Notes: generated by a model from the letters alone, not told the origin. Positions 16,182-26,095 are shown, counted from the stretch's first letter. The stretch: 40,505 nucleotides of DNA from Saprospiraceae bacterium (GCA_021738725.1 JAIPBE010000032.1:1-40505), one strand, 5' to 3'. Numbers and translations: made by a program.

Positions 16182-18467
16182 ATGAAACGGATCCTTTGGA
16201 TCACCATCCTGGTGTCTGTAGCATTTTTGCAAGTTCAGGGACAATGTTCGCTCAAATTGAGCGGTGTCGTCCAGGATGAACACGACCAGACACCCCTCGA
16301 CTTTTCAACCATTTATATTCTTGAAAGTGGGCGCGGCACCCTGGCGGACAGCTTGGGAGCCTACTCCCTCTCCGGTCTCTGTCCGGGTAATATGACCATC
16401 GTCTGCTCCCATATCGGCTGCGAACCGATAACCTTCAACATCCATCTGATCCGGGACACAGTCATCAACTTTTACCCGGAACACCATGTCGAAGTCCTCG
16501 ATCAGGTGTTGACAACCGCCCATCGGGTGGCCGAAGCACCTGCACAAACCCGAACCGACCTGTCTGGACAGGAGCTCGAACGACTCCAGGGGCGATCTCT
16601 GGCCCAAATGCTGGCATCCGTCTCTGGGGTCAGTATGGTCCAGACCGGCCCAGGCATTGCCAAACCCATGATCCAGGGGTTGGTTGGCAATCGCGTGCTG
16701 ATCGTACAGAACGATGTGCGCCAGGAAGGGCAGCAATGGGGCAACGACCATGCACCGGAGATCGACCCCACTATGGCCGGTACGATGACGGTGATCAAGG
16801 GTGCCGAAGGTGTCCGGTACGGACCTGAGGCCATTGGCGGGGTGATCCTGATCAAACCAGATCCACTGCCGCGATCACCCGGCATCCGGGGTGCCTTGAT
16901 GACCCACCTGCAGTCCAATGGACAAGGAGGCAAACTCGGTGCACAGCTGTCGGGGGGATTTCGACGTCCGGGATGGGGTTGGCGGACTACTGGCTCCTTC
17001 CATATCCTGGGGGATCAGCATGCACCCGGGTATCCTCTGTCAAATACCGGCAATCGGGAATGGGGATTTTCGGCACAAAGCGGGTATACCGGCCACAAGG
17101 GCACTGTAGATCTGTACTACAGCCTTTATAAAGCCACTTTTGGCATTCTTCGGGCCGCTCATATTGGCAACTTGACCGACTTGCAAGCCGCTATTTCCGC
17201 AGATGAACCATGGGTCCAGACCCCCTTCACCTATGAAGTGCTCAACCCACACCAGGAAGTGCTCCACCATATGATAAAATTGGAAGCGAGTCGCAAAGTA
17301 TCATCCATGTGGACGTTGAAAGGACGCTACAGTCTGCAGATTGACGATCGCCAGGAATTTGACGTCCGCCGTGGCGACCGGGACAAGATCCCCGCACTCG
17401 ATCTGACCATCATCAGTCAGCAGGGAGAAGTGCTGGCAGAACATCGACCCTGGCGTCACTTTCTCGGGACCATCGGCAGTAGTACCCAATACCAGAGCAA
17501 CTATAATGTTCCAGGCACGGGCGTACAACCACTCATTCCCAATTTCAGCACCCTGACCACATCGATCTTTGGCTACGAACGGTACGCCCGGCCCGACTAT
17601 GACCTGGAGGCCGGCGTACGGGCTGACTATCGGTACTTGCGCGTCGCAAAATTTGATGCGCAAAACCAGATCATCCATCCCACCTTCGACTGGTTCAACA
17701 TCAGCGGGACTCTGGGTGGTGTGTACCGATTCTCCCCGGCCTGGAAAGCCACCTTCCAGATCGCGAGCGCCTTCCGTGCACCGGGAGCCAACGAGTTATT
17801 CAGCAACGGCCTCCATCATGCCACCGCTTCTCTGGAGATCGGCGATGAACATCTCCAGATCGAACGCAGTCTGAAAACGGTCCTGACCCTGAAGGTGGAA
17901 CAATCCTCATTTCGGGCGGAGATCTCTGGATATGTCAATCCTATTCACAATTTTATCTATCTCAGACCGACCGGAGATTATGCCCTCACCATTCGCGGGG
18001 CCTTTCCCGTGTTCCAATATCTCCAGACGAACGCCCTGCTGACAGGCGTTGACCTGGATGTCACCTTAGACATCCAACCTTGGCTGACCTATCAAGGTCA
18101 GGCCGCTTTGTTATGGGCAGATGATCGCCAACAGGAGGAACCGTTGTTCGGCATGCCACCCATCCAATTCAGTCAACATGTCCTTTTGCACACATCAGCT
18201 GACAAGGGTGAGACTCAATACTCGCTGGATGCATCTGTCCGGCACGTACTTCGTCAAAATCAGTCCCCATCCTACGATTATGCTCCGGCGCCACAGGGAT
18301 ATACCCTTGTTGGCTTGGTCGGCGAATGGCAAAAAGGCGTACTTCGCGTCAACCTTGGTGTCGATAATCTGTTCAACCAGAAATACCGCGACTATCTCGA
18401 TCGTCTTCGCTATTTCACCGATGCTCCGGGTCGCAATGTATTTATCAAGTGTTTCTATCATTTCTAA
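16182..18467 (+). CDS. TonB-dependent outer-membrane receptor
   Basis: Outer-membrane active transporter of 761 residues. A signal peptide (about 1-20) is followed by a carboxypeptidase-regulatory-like domain (about 25-105: GVVQDEHDQTPLDFSTIYI...), then the plug (about 110-230) with QMLASVSGVSMVQTGPGIAKP and VIKGAEGVRYGPEAIGGVI, then a 22-strand barrel. The barrel ends NVFIKCFYHF with a terminal Phe, as needed for BAM recognition. The plug's RQEGQQWGNDHAPEIDP carries a DHAPEID stretch resembling the PDHA region of ZnuD-type zinc receptors. Together with the His/Cys-rich neighbour, this makes a metal or metallophore substrate the leading guess. The size is normal for non-SusC receptors, and there is no SusD partner. 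The next gene starts 12 bp after the stop. Confidence 0.93.
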   Translation: MKRILWITILVSVAFLQVQGQCSLKLSGVVQDEHDQTPLDFSTIYILESGRGTLADSLGAYSLSGLCPGNMTIVCSHIGCEPITFNIHLIRDTVINFYPEHHVEVLDQVLTTAHRVAEAPAQTRTDLSGQELERLQGRSLAQMLASVSGVSMVQTGPGIAKPMIQGLVGNRVLIVQNDVRQEGQQWGNDHAPEIDPTMAGTMTVIKGAEGVRYGPEAIGGVILIKPDPLPRSPGIRGALMTHLQSNGQGGKLGAQLSGGFRRPGWGWRTTGSFHILGDQHAPGYPLSNTGNREWGFSAQSGYTGHKGTVDLYYSLYKATFGILRAAHIGNLTDLQAAISADEPWVQTPFTYEVLNPHQEVLHHMIKLEASRKVSSMWTLKGRYSLQIDDRQEFDVRRGDRDKIPALDLTIISQQGEVLAEHRPWRHFLGTIGSSTQYQSNYNVPGTGVQPLIPNFSTLTTSIFGYERYARPDYDLEAGVRADYRYLRVAKFDAQNQIIHPTFDWFNISGTLGGVYRFSPAWKATFQIASAFRAPGANELFSNGLHHATASLEIGDEHLQIERSLKTVLTLKVEQSSFRAEISGYVNPIHNFIYLRPTGDYALTIRGAFPVFQYLQTNALLTGVDLDVTLDIQPWLTYQGQAALLWADDRQQEEPLFGMPPIQFSQHVLLHTSADKGETQYSLDASVRHVLRQNQSPSYDYAPAPQGYTLVGLVGEWQKGVLRVNLGVDNLFNQKYRDYLDRLRYFTDAPGRNVFIKCFYHF

Positions 18468-18479
18468 TCCAACCGTATT

Positions 18480-19040
18480 ATGCATAAGTTCCTCTATTAT
18501 TCCGCCCTGTTAATGGGATCGATATTTCTGATCACCGGTTGCGCCAAGGATCCGGATCCGGTCAATGAAACTGAACTGATCACCACTATAAATATGACCT
18601 GGACGCCAGAAGGCAGTGGGGCTCCTGTACTCTTCCAATTCAGAGATCTGGATGGAGCCGGTGGTTCCGCACCGCTGATCACAGTGGGCGATCTCATGCC
18701 GAATACCACCTATTCTGTAGAGGTGGAAATGTTGAATGAGACCACTAACCCCGCCACCAATATCACCAATGAGATCATCCTGGAAGGCACTGAACACCAG
18801 TTCTTCTTTGCCACCACCGAGGGCATCACCCTGTCCTTTTCGTATGATGATACGGATACCAATGGCGCTCCGATCGGCGTCAAGACGACGATGTTTACGG
18901 GGGATGCAGCCACCGGAAAACTTCAGTTGACACTCCGTCATGACCTCAACAAAGGCGCTTCCGGGGTGGCTCAGGGTGACATCACAAATGCCGGTGGTGA
19001 TACGGATGCCCAGGTCGAATTTGATCTGGTGATCCAGTGA
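18480..19040 (+). CDS. Small lipoprotein partner of the TonB receptor
   Basis: 186 residues with a lipoprotein signal ending LITGC (C21). The mature part is all-beta in character: ITTINMTWTP, VLFQFRDLDG, TYSVEVEMLNET, then HQFFFAT, DTDTNGAPIG, KLQLTLRHD and a final GDTDAQVEFDLVIQ. I recall this family in Flavobacteria and relatives under the label type 1 periplasmic binding fold superfamily protein, usually next to a TonB receptor. Its biochemical role is unknown; it may be a surface or periplasmic ligand-binding subunit working with the receptor. It is the last gene of the operon and is followed 58 nt later by a perfect palindrome acting as a terminator. Confidence 0.85.
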   Translation: MHKFLYYSALLMGSIFLITGCAKDPDPVNETELITTINMTWTPEGSGAPVLFQFRDLDGAGGSAPLITVGDLMPNTTYSVEVEMLNETTNPATNITNEIILEGTEHQFFFATTEGITLSFSYDDTDTNGAPIGVKTTMFTGDAATGKLQLTLRHDLNKGASGVAQGDITNAGGDTDAQVEFDLVIQ

Positions 19041-19098
19041 ACAGTGGCTGAATGAAATGACATTCGTACCCTGATTCACGGATGATCGCGCTGTTTTG

Positions 19099-19135
19099 AA
19101 AAGGGAGGGATCCACGTGGATCCCTCCCTTTTCCA
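19099..19135. terminator. Perfect 34-nt palindromic terminator
   Basis: 19099-19132 is a perfect palindrome of two 17-nt arms, AAAAGGGAGGGATCCAC and its complement. A hairpin with a small central loop would have a GC-rich stem bordered by A4 and T4. It can serve either strand; here it closes the TonB-receptor operon and isolates uppS. Confidence 0.85.
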
Positions 19136-19232
19136 TGCCTGTTTCAGCAGTCCATTCGACTTGCATATGACGGGCCGATACACTGAATGTAAACCCTTCA
19201 GTACTTGGGGCTGTCGCATTGACCATTCTTCG

Positions 19233-19240
19233 TAACTTTG
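19233..19240 (+). promoter_or_regulatory. -7 element TAnnTTTG for uppS-bamA
   Basis: TAACTTTG is an exact consensus match, 17 nt before the ATG at 19258, giving a leader of roughly 10 nt. It excludes the longer frame that begins with TTG at 19219, because that start would lie upstream of the transcription start. Confidence 0.55.
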
Positions 19241-19257
19241 CAGGCTATTCGGAGAAA

Positions 19258-20010
<753 letters not shown>

Positions 20011-20092
20011 AATGATGTTAAGACTACCCACGAAAGGGGGCGAAATCCCCTCTCTCTTCGTTTTTTGCAAGACCATTACCCCGTTACACCAT

Positions 20093-22600
20093 ATGCGCCT
20101 CGTCCTCATTTCCCTCTTTCTGTTAGCTAGTCTCATTGGAAAAGCCCAGGAGGACCTGAAAACCATCGACTATACCGACGATCCCAAAGAACTGGAGGTC
20201 GGTGGTTTGAACATCACAGGTGCCAATAATACGGATGCCAATGCCTTGATGGCTGTTTCCGGCTTGAGGGTTGGCGGAAAGATCAACCTGCCCGGCGACA
20301 ATATCTCCCGGGCATTGAAAGCTCTGTGGAAGCTCAAACTCTTTACAGACGTCCAGATCATCGAAGAAAAGCGCATCGGAGATGTCATTTTTCTGGAGAT
20401 CATTGTGGTGGAACGACCTCGGTTTGCCCGACATACGTTCCGAGGGGCAAAGAAATCTCACCATGACGACCTCAATGAGATCGTCAACAAGTATCTGGTC
20501 AAAGGCACCATAATTACCGAGAACAATCGAGTCAGTTGCCAGAATGCCCTGCGTGATTATTACATCGAAAAGGGCTATCTCGACGCTCGTGTGGACGTGA
20601 TTGAAGAACCTGATGAGCTGTTGATTAATGCCATCAAACTGGTATTCGATATCGACCGCGGAAGCCGGGTCAAAATTGCCAATATCACCTTCAGCGGCAA
20701 CGACAATATCAAGGACCGCAAGCTGCGTAAGCAGATGAAGGAAACCAAACGTCGATGGAAGATCTTCACCAGTTCCAAACTCATCGCTGATGAATATGAA
20801 GCAGATAAAAAGAAGATCATCGCCTATTACAATACCCAGGGTTATCGGGATGCACGTATCCTGAGGGACTCCGTTTGGCGTGACAAGAACGGCCGGCTCC
20901 TGATCCACATGGATATCTTTGAAGGCAACATCTACTATTTCCGAAATATCTCCTGGCGAGGCAATTACATCTATGATGATGCGACCCTGAGCCGGGTTCT
21001 ACAGATCAGCAAAGGAGATGTCTTCAATTCAGAATTGCTGGACAGCCGACTGACCTTCAGTATGGACGGCGCGGATGTCAGTTCCCTGTACATGGATGAC
21101 GGGTACCTGTTCTTTCAGGCCGATCCGGTAGAAACCTCTATCGATGGTGATTCCATCGATTTGGAGATCCGTCTATACGAAGGGCCACAGGCAACCATTG
21201 ATCGTGTCGTGATCAACGGTAATGACCGGACGCACGAACATGTGATCCGTCGTGAATTACGCACTGTTCCCGGTGCTAAATTCAGTCGATCGGACATTAT
21301 TCGTTCCCAACGGCAGATCATCAACCTGGGTTATTTCAACCAGGAGAATATGCCGATCAACACACCGATCAATGCGCAAAGAGGAACGGTGGATATCGAA
21401 TATACCCTGGAGGAAAAGCCCTCCGATCAACTGGAGTTGTCTGCCGGTTGGGGTGGGGTCAATCAGGGTATTATCGGCACCCTGGGCGTCTCCTTCAACA
21501 ATTTCTCGATGCGGAATATCTTCCACCCGGAAGCCTGGCATCCTCTCCCACAAGGGGACGGCCAGCGACTTTCCATTCGGGCTCAGAGAGGGAGCCGCTT
21601 CTTCCAGTCGTACAACGCCTCCTTCACCGAACCATGGCTCGGTGGCAAGAAACCCCGAAACTTCACCGTGGCGGCCTTCTTCAACTCCGTGTCCAATGGA
21701 TTGAGCCGCAATGCTGAAGCATACAGCGGTCTGGATATCTTCAACCTCACCCTGTCGCTGGGCAACCGCCTGCGCTGGCCTGATGACAACTTCATCCTGA
21801 CAGGGGCCCTGAACTTCCAGACCCTGAACCTTCAGAACTATTCCCGCTTCTTCCTGGATGATGGAAGTACCATTACTAAGGGTAAATTCAACAACTTCTA
21901 TCTCAAATTGACCCTGGCTCGAAATACCATTGTAGATCCGACATTCCCCAGAAGTGGATCTTTGGTACAACTGTCGACCCAGCTCAGCCCCCCATACTCC
22001 TGGTTTCAGTCCAACACGAATATTTCTCAGCAAAGTCCGGAAGACAAATTCAAATTCCTCGAATATCATAAGATCCGGCTGACCACCGAATGGTACACCC
22101 CGTTGATCGAGAAACTCACTCTTCGGGCGGCTGCCAAATTCGGATTTCTCGGTTTCTACAATCCTGAAAAGGGGACTATTCCCTTCGAACGATTTGAGGT
22201 GGGTGGCGCCGGTCTGGCCAACCAGGGAGCTTTCTTCATTGGAAATGAATTGATCTCCATGCGCGGTTATGACGTGGGCGACCTGCCGGCGAATAACAAC
22301 GGATATGCCACCGTGTTCAACAAATTTACCGTTGAGGTCCGCTACCCTATCTCCTTGAATCCAAGTTCGACTATTTATGTCTTAGGATTCGTAGAAGGCG
22401 GGAATGCCTGGCGGACCTTCCGCGAATACAGTCCGTTCGATCTGCGGAGATCCGCAGGTGGTGGCCTGCGCGTATTCCTGCCCATGTTCGGACTCCTCGG
22501 ATTTGACTATGGCTTCGGATTTGACAAAAACCTTCCTGCTGGCACCAAGTGGTCTCAATATGGCCAGTTCAACTTTATCATCGGATTCGAGCCCGACTGA
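20093..22600 (+). CDS. bamA: Outer-membrane assembly factor BamA
   Basis: Omp85-family core of the BAM complex, inserting beta-barrel proteins in the outer membrane. 835 residues: a signal peptide (MRLVLISLFLLASLIGKAQ), then about five POTRA domains (about 30-430) with typical motifs such as FTDVQIIEE, RDYYIEKGYLDARVDV and YYNTQGYRDARI, then a C-terminal 16-strand barrel (about 440-835). The barrel contains GGAGLANQGAFFIGNELISMRGYD, with the conserved lid motif represented by RGYD. The C-terminus is FNFIIGFEPD, so the last aromatic is followed by four residues. The frame is open from 19829 inside uppS; the ATG at 20093 is chosen because it gives the signal peptide. A strong terminator follows 28 nt after the stop. 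Confidence 0.96.
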   Translation: MRLVLISLFLLASLIGKAQEDLKTIDYTDDPKELEVGGLNITGANNTDANALMAVSGLRVGGKINLPGDNISRALKALWKLKLFTDVQIIEEKRIGDVIFLEIIVVERPRFARHTFRGAKKSHHDDLNEIVNKYLVKGTIITENNRVSCQNALRDYYIEKGYLDARVDVIEEPDELLINAIKLVFDIDRGSRVKIANITFSGNDNIKDRKLRKQMKETKRRWKIFTSSKLIADEYEADKKKIIAYYNTQGYRDARILRDSVWRDKNGRLLIHMDIFEGNIYYFRNISWRGNYIYDDATLSRVLQISKGDVFNSELLDSRLTFSMDGADVSSLYMDDGYLFFQADPVETSIDGDSIDLEIRLYEGPQATIDRVVINGNDRTHEHVIRRELRTVPGAKFSRSDIIRSQRQIINLGYFNQENMPINTPINAQRGTVDIEYTLEEKPSDQLELSAGWGGVNQGIIGTLGVSFNNFSMRNIFHPEAWHPLPQGDGQRLSIRAQRGSRFFQSYNASFTEPWLGGKKPRNFTVAAFFNSVSNGLSRNAEAYSGLDIFNLTLSLGNRLRWPDDNFILTGALNFQTLNLQNYSRFFLDDGSTITKGKFNNFYLKLTLARNTIVDPTFPRSGSLVQLSTQLSPPYSWFQSNTNISQQSPEDKFKFLEYHKIRLTTEWYTPLIEKLTLRAAAKFGFLGFYNPEKGTIPFERFEVGGAGLANQGAFFIGNELISMRGYDVGDLPANNNGYATVFNKFTVEVRYPISLNPSSTIYVLGFVEGGNAWRTFREYSPFDLRRSAGGGLRVFLPMFGLLGFDYGFGFDKNLPAGTKWSQYGQFNFIIGFEPD

Positions 22601-22628
22601 TCTCCAGACACGAAAATTCAACTATTGG

Positions 22629-22670
22629 AAAAGCCCGCCCCTTGCAACCACTGGGGGCGGGCTTTTCTTT
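22629..22670 (+). terminator. Rho-independent terminator after bamA
   Basis: Stem AAAAGCCCGCCCC (22629-22641) pairs with GGGGCGGGCTTTT (22654-22666) over a 12-nt loop and is followed by CTTTT. It closes uppS-bamA. Confidence 0.92.
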
Positions 22671-22776
22671 TGTGGCAATGTGTTCAACTTACCTGTTTTC
22701 ACTTCTTCAAGTTTCCAATAAGAAGTGCTGCAAACTGACAGAAATATGCCGTTAATTGGAGGCGGACAGGAGAAAA

Positions 22777-22817
22777 GTTATTGGGTTATTGGGTTATTGG
22801 GTTATTGGGTTATTTCG
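22777..22817 (+). repeat. Octamer tandem repeat GTTATTGG x4 + GTTATTTCG
   Basis: Four exact GTTATTGG units in 8-nt phase (22777, 22785, 22793, 22801), then GTTATTTCG. It belongs to the same family as the arrays at 224-240 and 12746-12778. Confidence 0.95.
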
Positions 22818-22860
22818 AAAATGGATGAGAATTCATTCACTAAACCATACTTCCATCACA

Positions 22861-22948
22861 GCACCCGCAGGGGTGCAACGTTTATAGCACACTGCCAGAC
22901 ACGAAGGCAAGAGCCCCATAGGGGTGACACTTCTTCTGCCCGGCGCAA
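22861..22948 (+). repeat. Interspersed 88-nt repeat, copy 1
   Basis: Contains GGGGTGCAACGTTTATAGCAC, then AGAGCCCCATAGGGGTGACAC, and ends CGGCGCAA. Copy 2 is at 23088-23176. The two short inverted repeats (CACCC...GGGGTG and CCCCATAGGGG) could fold as twin hairpins. From memory, such CAACGTTTATAGC / GCCCCGTAGGGG elements are widespread between Bacteroidota genes. Confidence 0.85.
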
Positions 22949-23087
22949 AACTATTGCTGGAATTCCTGAATGATTATTCTTTTATCTACTGTTCGATGTT
23001 GTTGTGGTTTCACCGTTTGGAGAATAGGTGACACTGAAGACTCTTCCATTCAATATTTTCAGTTTCAAGAGGCCTATTGCAATCAGG

Positions 23088-23176
23088 GCGCCCCGTAGGG
23101 GTGCAACGTTTATAGCACGCAACCTGACACACAAGCAAGAGCCCCGTAGGGGTGACACTTCTTCTGCTCGGCGCAA
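23088..23176 (+). repeat. Interspersed 88-nt repeat, copy 2
   Basis: Same orientation as copy 1 and 227 bases further on. Its two hairpin cores read CCCCGTAGGGG exactly, so this copy has the better-preserved inverted repeats. The middle (between GCAC and AGAGCCCC) has diverged. Confidence 0.85.
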
Positions 23177-23339
23177 CGGCATCCTCTGACAACAGAATAG
23201 GCTGAACGAAACAAATAGGGTGTGGACCCATTCCCCATAATTCGAGAGTGATTTGCTTCCCCAATCGTTAAACCTTCATTAATAGTGTACCTCTAAGAGC
23301 TAGATCATAGTCTTTGTTCTGAATGCAATTCTTTTGTCC

Positions 23340-24761
23340 ATGCTAACCCCACCACAGAAACTCCACCACCTCTATCAACGGGCGGGATTCGGTCTCAGCC
23401 CCCGGGAATGGAAACGTCGCCAACATTGGACCATCGACCAGGCAGTGGAGGATCTGTTTCGCGAAGCAAGCAACAGTATTCCTCTGGGTGGATACGAAGA
23501 TCATGAAGCTGAATTCGCAGACATGCGCGATCAGAGGAGGGAGATGTCCCGACAGGACCGCCGGACCCAAAAAAAGAAGCTGGACCGAGAAAAAAGTCGC
23601 CTGCTCATCACCGGCCTGAATCGGGACTGGGTGCACCGGATGGCGGCATCGGATCAGGTCGCTTTTCGGGAAAAGATGATGCTCTTCTGGCACGGACATT
23701 TTGCCGTGCAAACCCTCTTTGGCGGACTGGCCCGCATCTACGCCAATACATTGCATCGCCATGCGCTGGGCCGCTTTTCTGACATGACCCTGGCGATCGC
23801 CACAGACCCGGCCATGATCCTGTTCCTCAACAACCAGCAAAACCACAAGGACAAACCCAATGAAAATTTTACCCGGGAACTGATGGAGCTCTTCACCCTG
23901 GGCCGCGGACAGTACAACGAGCAGGACATTCGGGAAGGAGCCCGTGCCTTCACAGGGTGGGCCTGCCGGTCCCTCCAGGGGGAATTCATTTATCGAGAGG
24001 CAGACCACGACGAGGGTGAAAAGACCTTCTTCGGGAAGACGGGCAACTGGAATGGCCAGAACATCATAGAGATGATCCTGGAAAAGCCGGAAGCCGCTCA
24101 GTTCATCGCCCGCAAAGTGTATCGCTTTTTTGTCAATGACACGCCCGATGAAGCCCGCATTCGAGAGTTGGGGCAACAGTTGTACACCAACGGATACGAC
24201 ATCACCGACCTCATGGACACGATCTTTCGCAGTGAGTGGTTCTATCACCCCATCAACGTGGGCAACCGGATCAAATCCCCGGTCGAACTCATCGCCGGAT
24301 TACTGAAAACGTTTCATGGCAGCTTCGATGACCCGACCGCACTCTCCATGGGGCAGGCGGCCCTCGGTCAGGTGCTCTTCTTTCCGCCCAGTGTTGCCGG
24401 TTGGTCCGGAGGAAAAAGCTGGATCGACAACCAGCGACTACTGCTCCGCCTCCAATTGCCCATGATCCTCTTCGAAGCAGCTGAGGCAGACATCCCGCTT
24501 CCCGGCGACCCGGAGGCCGTTGATAATATAGCCACCATCCGCAAACTGAAGGCAAACGTCGATCCTGAACCCCTGTTAACCATGATCAGTGGACAACCCC
24601 TGGATGAATCACGGGCCATGTTGATCCAATACCTGCTTCCCTGTCAAGCGACCGAACCATTGGCCTGGCTGGATCATTACCTGCCTCATGGCGATCCCGC
24701 CCGACAAATGTTGGCCCTGGCAATCCGCATATGCAGCCTTCCCGAATATCAACTTTCATAA
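23340..24761 (+). CDS. DUF1800 domain-containing protein
   Basis: 473 residues. The family signatures LYQRAGFGLSPREW, FWHGHFAVQ, NENFTRELMELFTLG and GARAFTGW are all visible, with FFGKTGNWNGQNIIEMIL and IARKVYRFFVND further on. No signal peptide is clear. The family has no assigned biochemical activity; it is nearly always encoded beside a DUF1501 protein, as here with a 9-bp gap. An in-frame TTG at 23334 is 6 nt upstream; the ATG at 23340 is preferred. The pair probably acts together in the envelope, which is inference from the partner's export signal. Confidence 0.93.
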   Translation: MLTPPQKLHHLYQRAGFGLSPREWKRRQHWTIDQAVEDLFREASNSIPLGGYEDHEAEFADMRDQRREMSRQDRRTQKKKLDREKSRLLITGLNRDWVHRMAASDQVAFREKMMLFWHGHFAVQTLFGGLARIYANTLHRHALGRFSDMTLAIATDPAMILFLNNQQNHKDKPNENFTRELMELFTLGRGQYNEQDIREGARAFTGWACRSLQGEFIYREADHDEGEKTFFGKTGNWNGQNIIEMILEKPEAAQFIARKVYRFFVNDTPDEARIRELGQQLYTNGYDITDLMDTIFRSEWFYHPINVGNRIKSPVELIAGLLKTFHGSFDDPTALSMGQAALGQVLFFPPSVAGWSGGKSWIDNQRLLLRLQLPMILFEAAEADIPLPGDPEAVDNIATIRKLKANVDPEPLLTMISGQPLDESRAMLIQYLLPCQATEPLAWLDHYLPHGDPARQMLALAIRICSLPEYQLS

Positions 24762-24770
24762 GCCCTTCCC

Positions 24771-25964
24771 ATGTTACGACGCGATTTCATCCGACTCTCT
24801 TCCCTCGCTACCGCCTCTATCTCGGTACCCGGTTTTTTGCATCAGGGACAACAATTGTTCGCCCGTAAGGACAATGGAAAACGCATCATCATCATTCAAC
24901 TGACTGGAGGGAATGATGGTCTTAACACCATCATTCCCTATGCTGATGATCAGTATTTCAATGCCCGAGGGCGCCTGGCCATTCATCAAAAGGATGCCCT
25001 GCGGGGAAATGATCTGCTGGGTTTCCATCCCGCGCTCAATGGACTACGATCCTTCTACGATCAGGGATGGCTGACCGTCATCAACAGCGTGGGATATCCA
25101 GAACCAAACCTTTCTCATTTTCGATCTATGGATATCTGGAATACCGGCAGCTCCTCCAGGGATTACTGGAACACCGGCTGGCTGGGTCGGTATCTGGATA
25201 ATCATCCAGGCACACCGCATGAAGCGGTCCAGGTTGACCAGTCCCTCTCCCTGGCGCTCAAGGGAGGATCCCGGCAAGGTTTTGCCCTGCGGAACCCTGC
25301 ATCCCTGAAAAGAGCGGCGAGAAGTCCCTTCCTGGATGCCGTGACCAGCCATCATCAACAACACGACGAGGAAATGGCCACCTATCTGTATCAGACCCTG
25401 GCCTCCACCCAGGAATCTGCAGCCTGGCTAGTTGAAAAAAGTAGGCACCAAACCGCAACAGCGAGCTATCCAGCATCGCAACTAGGACGGGACCTCAAAG
25501 TGATCGCCGAACTGATCACCGCAGATACAGGCACCAGTGTCTTCTATGCCAGCCAGACCGGGTATGACACCCATGTCAACCAATCCGGTCGCCAGGACCG
25601 TCTGCTGCGTCAGTATGACGAAGCGGTCAGCTCCCTGGTTCAAGACCTTAAGCAACATGACCTTCTCCGGGATACCCTCATCCTGACGTTTTCCGAATTC
25701 GGGCGCCGGGTCAACGCCAACGGCAGTGGCGGGACAGACCATGGCACTGCCAACGCCCTCTGGATGATCACGGACGGACATTTGCAGACACCCGGCTTCT
25801 TCAACCCGCCTGCTGACCTCAACAGGCTCGTGGATGGAAACCTCATCCATCAGGTCGACTTCAGATCTGTCTACGCCTCCGTCATTCAGGATTGGCTGGA
25901 CACAGACCCATCCACCATCCTGCTCGCAGATGTACCGTCTCTGCCCTTGTTTCAGATGTCCTGA
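24771..25964 (+). CDS. DUF1501 domain-containing protein
   Basis: 397 residues of the DUF1501 family, which has an alkaline-phosphatase/sulfatase-like fold. The N-terminus MLRRDFIRLSSLATASISVPGF is a twin-arginine-type export signal. Family motifs are IIIIQLTGGNDGLNTIIPY, the SHFRSMDIWNTG stretch, TGYDTHVNQSGRQ, and FSEFGRRVNANGSGGTDHGTAN with the terminal metal-site-like GTDHG. It follows the DUF1800 gene by 9 bp and forms its usual partner. Substrate unknown. The operon ends at the bidirectional terminator centred on 26047. Confidence 0.94.
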   Translation: MLRRDFIRLSSLATASISVPGFLHQGQQLFARKDNGKRIIIIQLTGGNDGLNTIIPYADDQYFNARGRLAIHQKDALRGNDLLGFHPALNGLRSFYDQGWLTVINSVGYPEPNLSHFRSMDIWNTGSSSRDYWNTGWLGRYLDNHPGTPHEAVQVDQSLSLALKGGSRQGFALRNPASLKRAARSPFLDAVTSHHQQHDEEMATYLYQTLASTQESAAWLVEKSRHQTATASYPASQLGRDLKVIAELITADTGTSVFYASQTGYDTHVNQSGRQDRLLRQYDEAVSSLVQDLKQHDLLRDTLILTFSEFGRRVNANGSGGTDHGTANALWMITDGHLQTPGFFNPPADLNRLVDGNLIHQVDFRSVYASVIQDWLDTDPSTILLADVPSLPLFQMS

Positions 25965-26022
25965 AGGAAAGGATGATCCTCGCAGATTTGCCTTCCGGTT
26001 AAAGAGACCGTTTGGGACCGCA

Positions 26023-26064
26023 TAAAAAAAAGAGACCGAAAGCCTGAATGCTTTCGGTCTCTCT
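26023..26064. terminator. Bidirectional terminator between convergent genes
   Basis: Stem AGAGACCGAAAGC (26031-26043) pairs with GCTTTCGGTCTCT (26050-26062) over a 6-nt loop. An A8 run precedes it, so the minus strand has a stem plus T8, a strong terminator for porW. Reading plus, it is followed by CTTTATC, giving a weaker terminator for the DUF1501 gene. Confidence 0.9.
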
Positions 26065-26095
26065 TTATCATCCTCTGTGGTATTGACGTTCTCGA

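Larger units (their letters stand above)
22671..23339. repeat. Gene-free region with octamer array and paired repeats
   Basis: No credible gene. It holds an octamer array at 22777-22817 and a pair of about 88-nt repeats at 22861-22948 and 23088-23176. Minus-strand open frames through the pair read RAINVAPLRG-like peptides, which I attribute to the repeats. The last 150 bases before 23340 show nothing distinctive. Confidence 0.7.

Noticed and set aside
19219-19257. Longer UppS starting at TTG 19219
   Set aside because: The start would lie upstream of the TAACTTTG promoter element, and the ATG at 19258 gives the family-typical length.
22982-23264. Minus-strand frames encoding RAINVAPLRG-like peptides
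   Set aside because: They lie wholly within the interspersed repeat pair and are best explained as chance frames through it.
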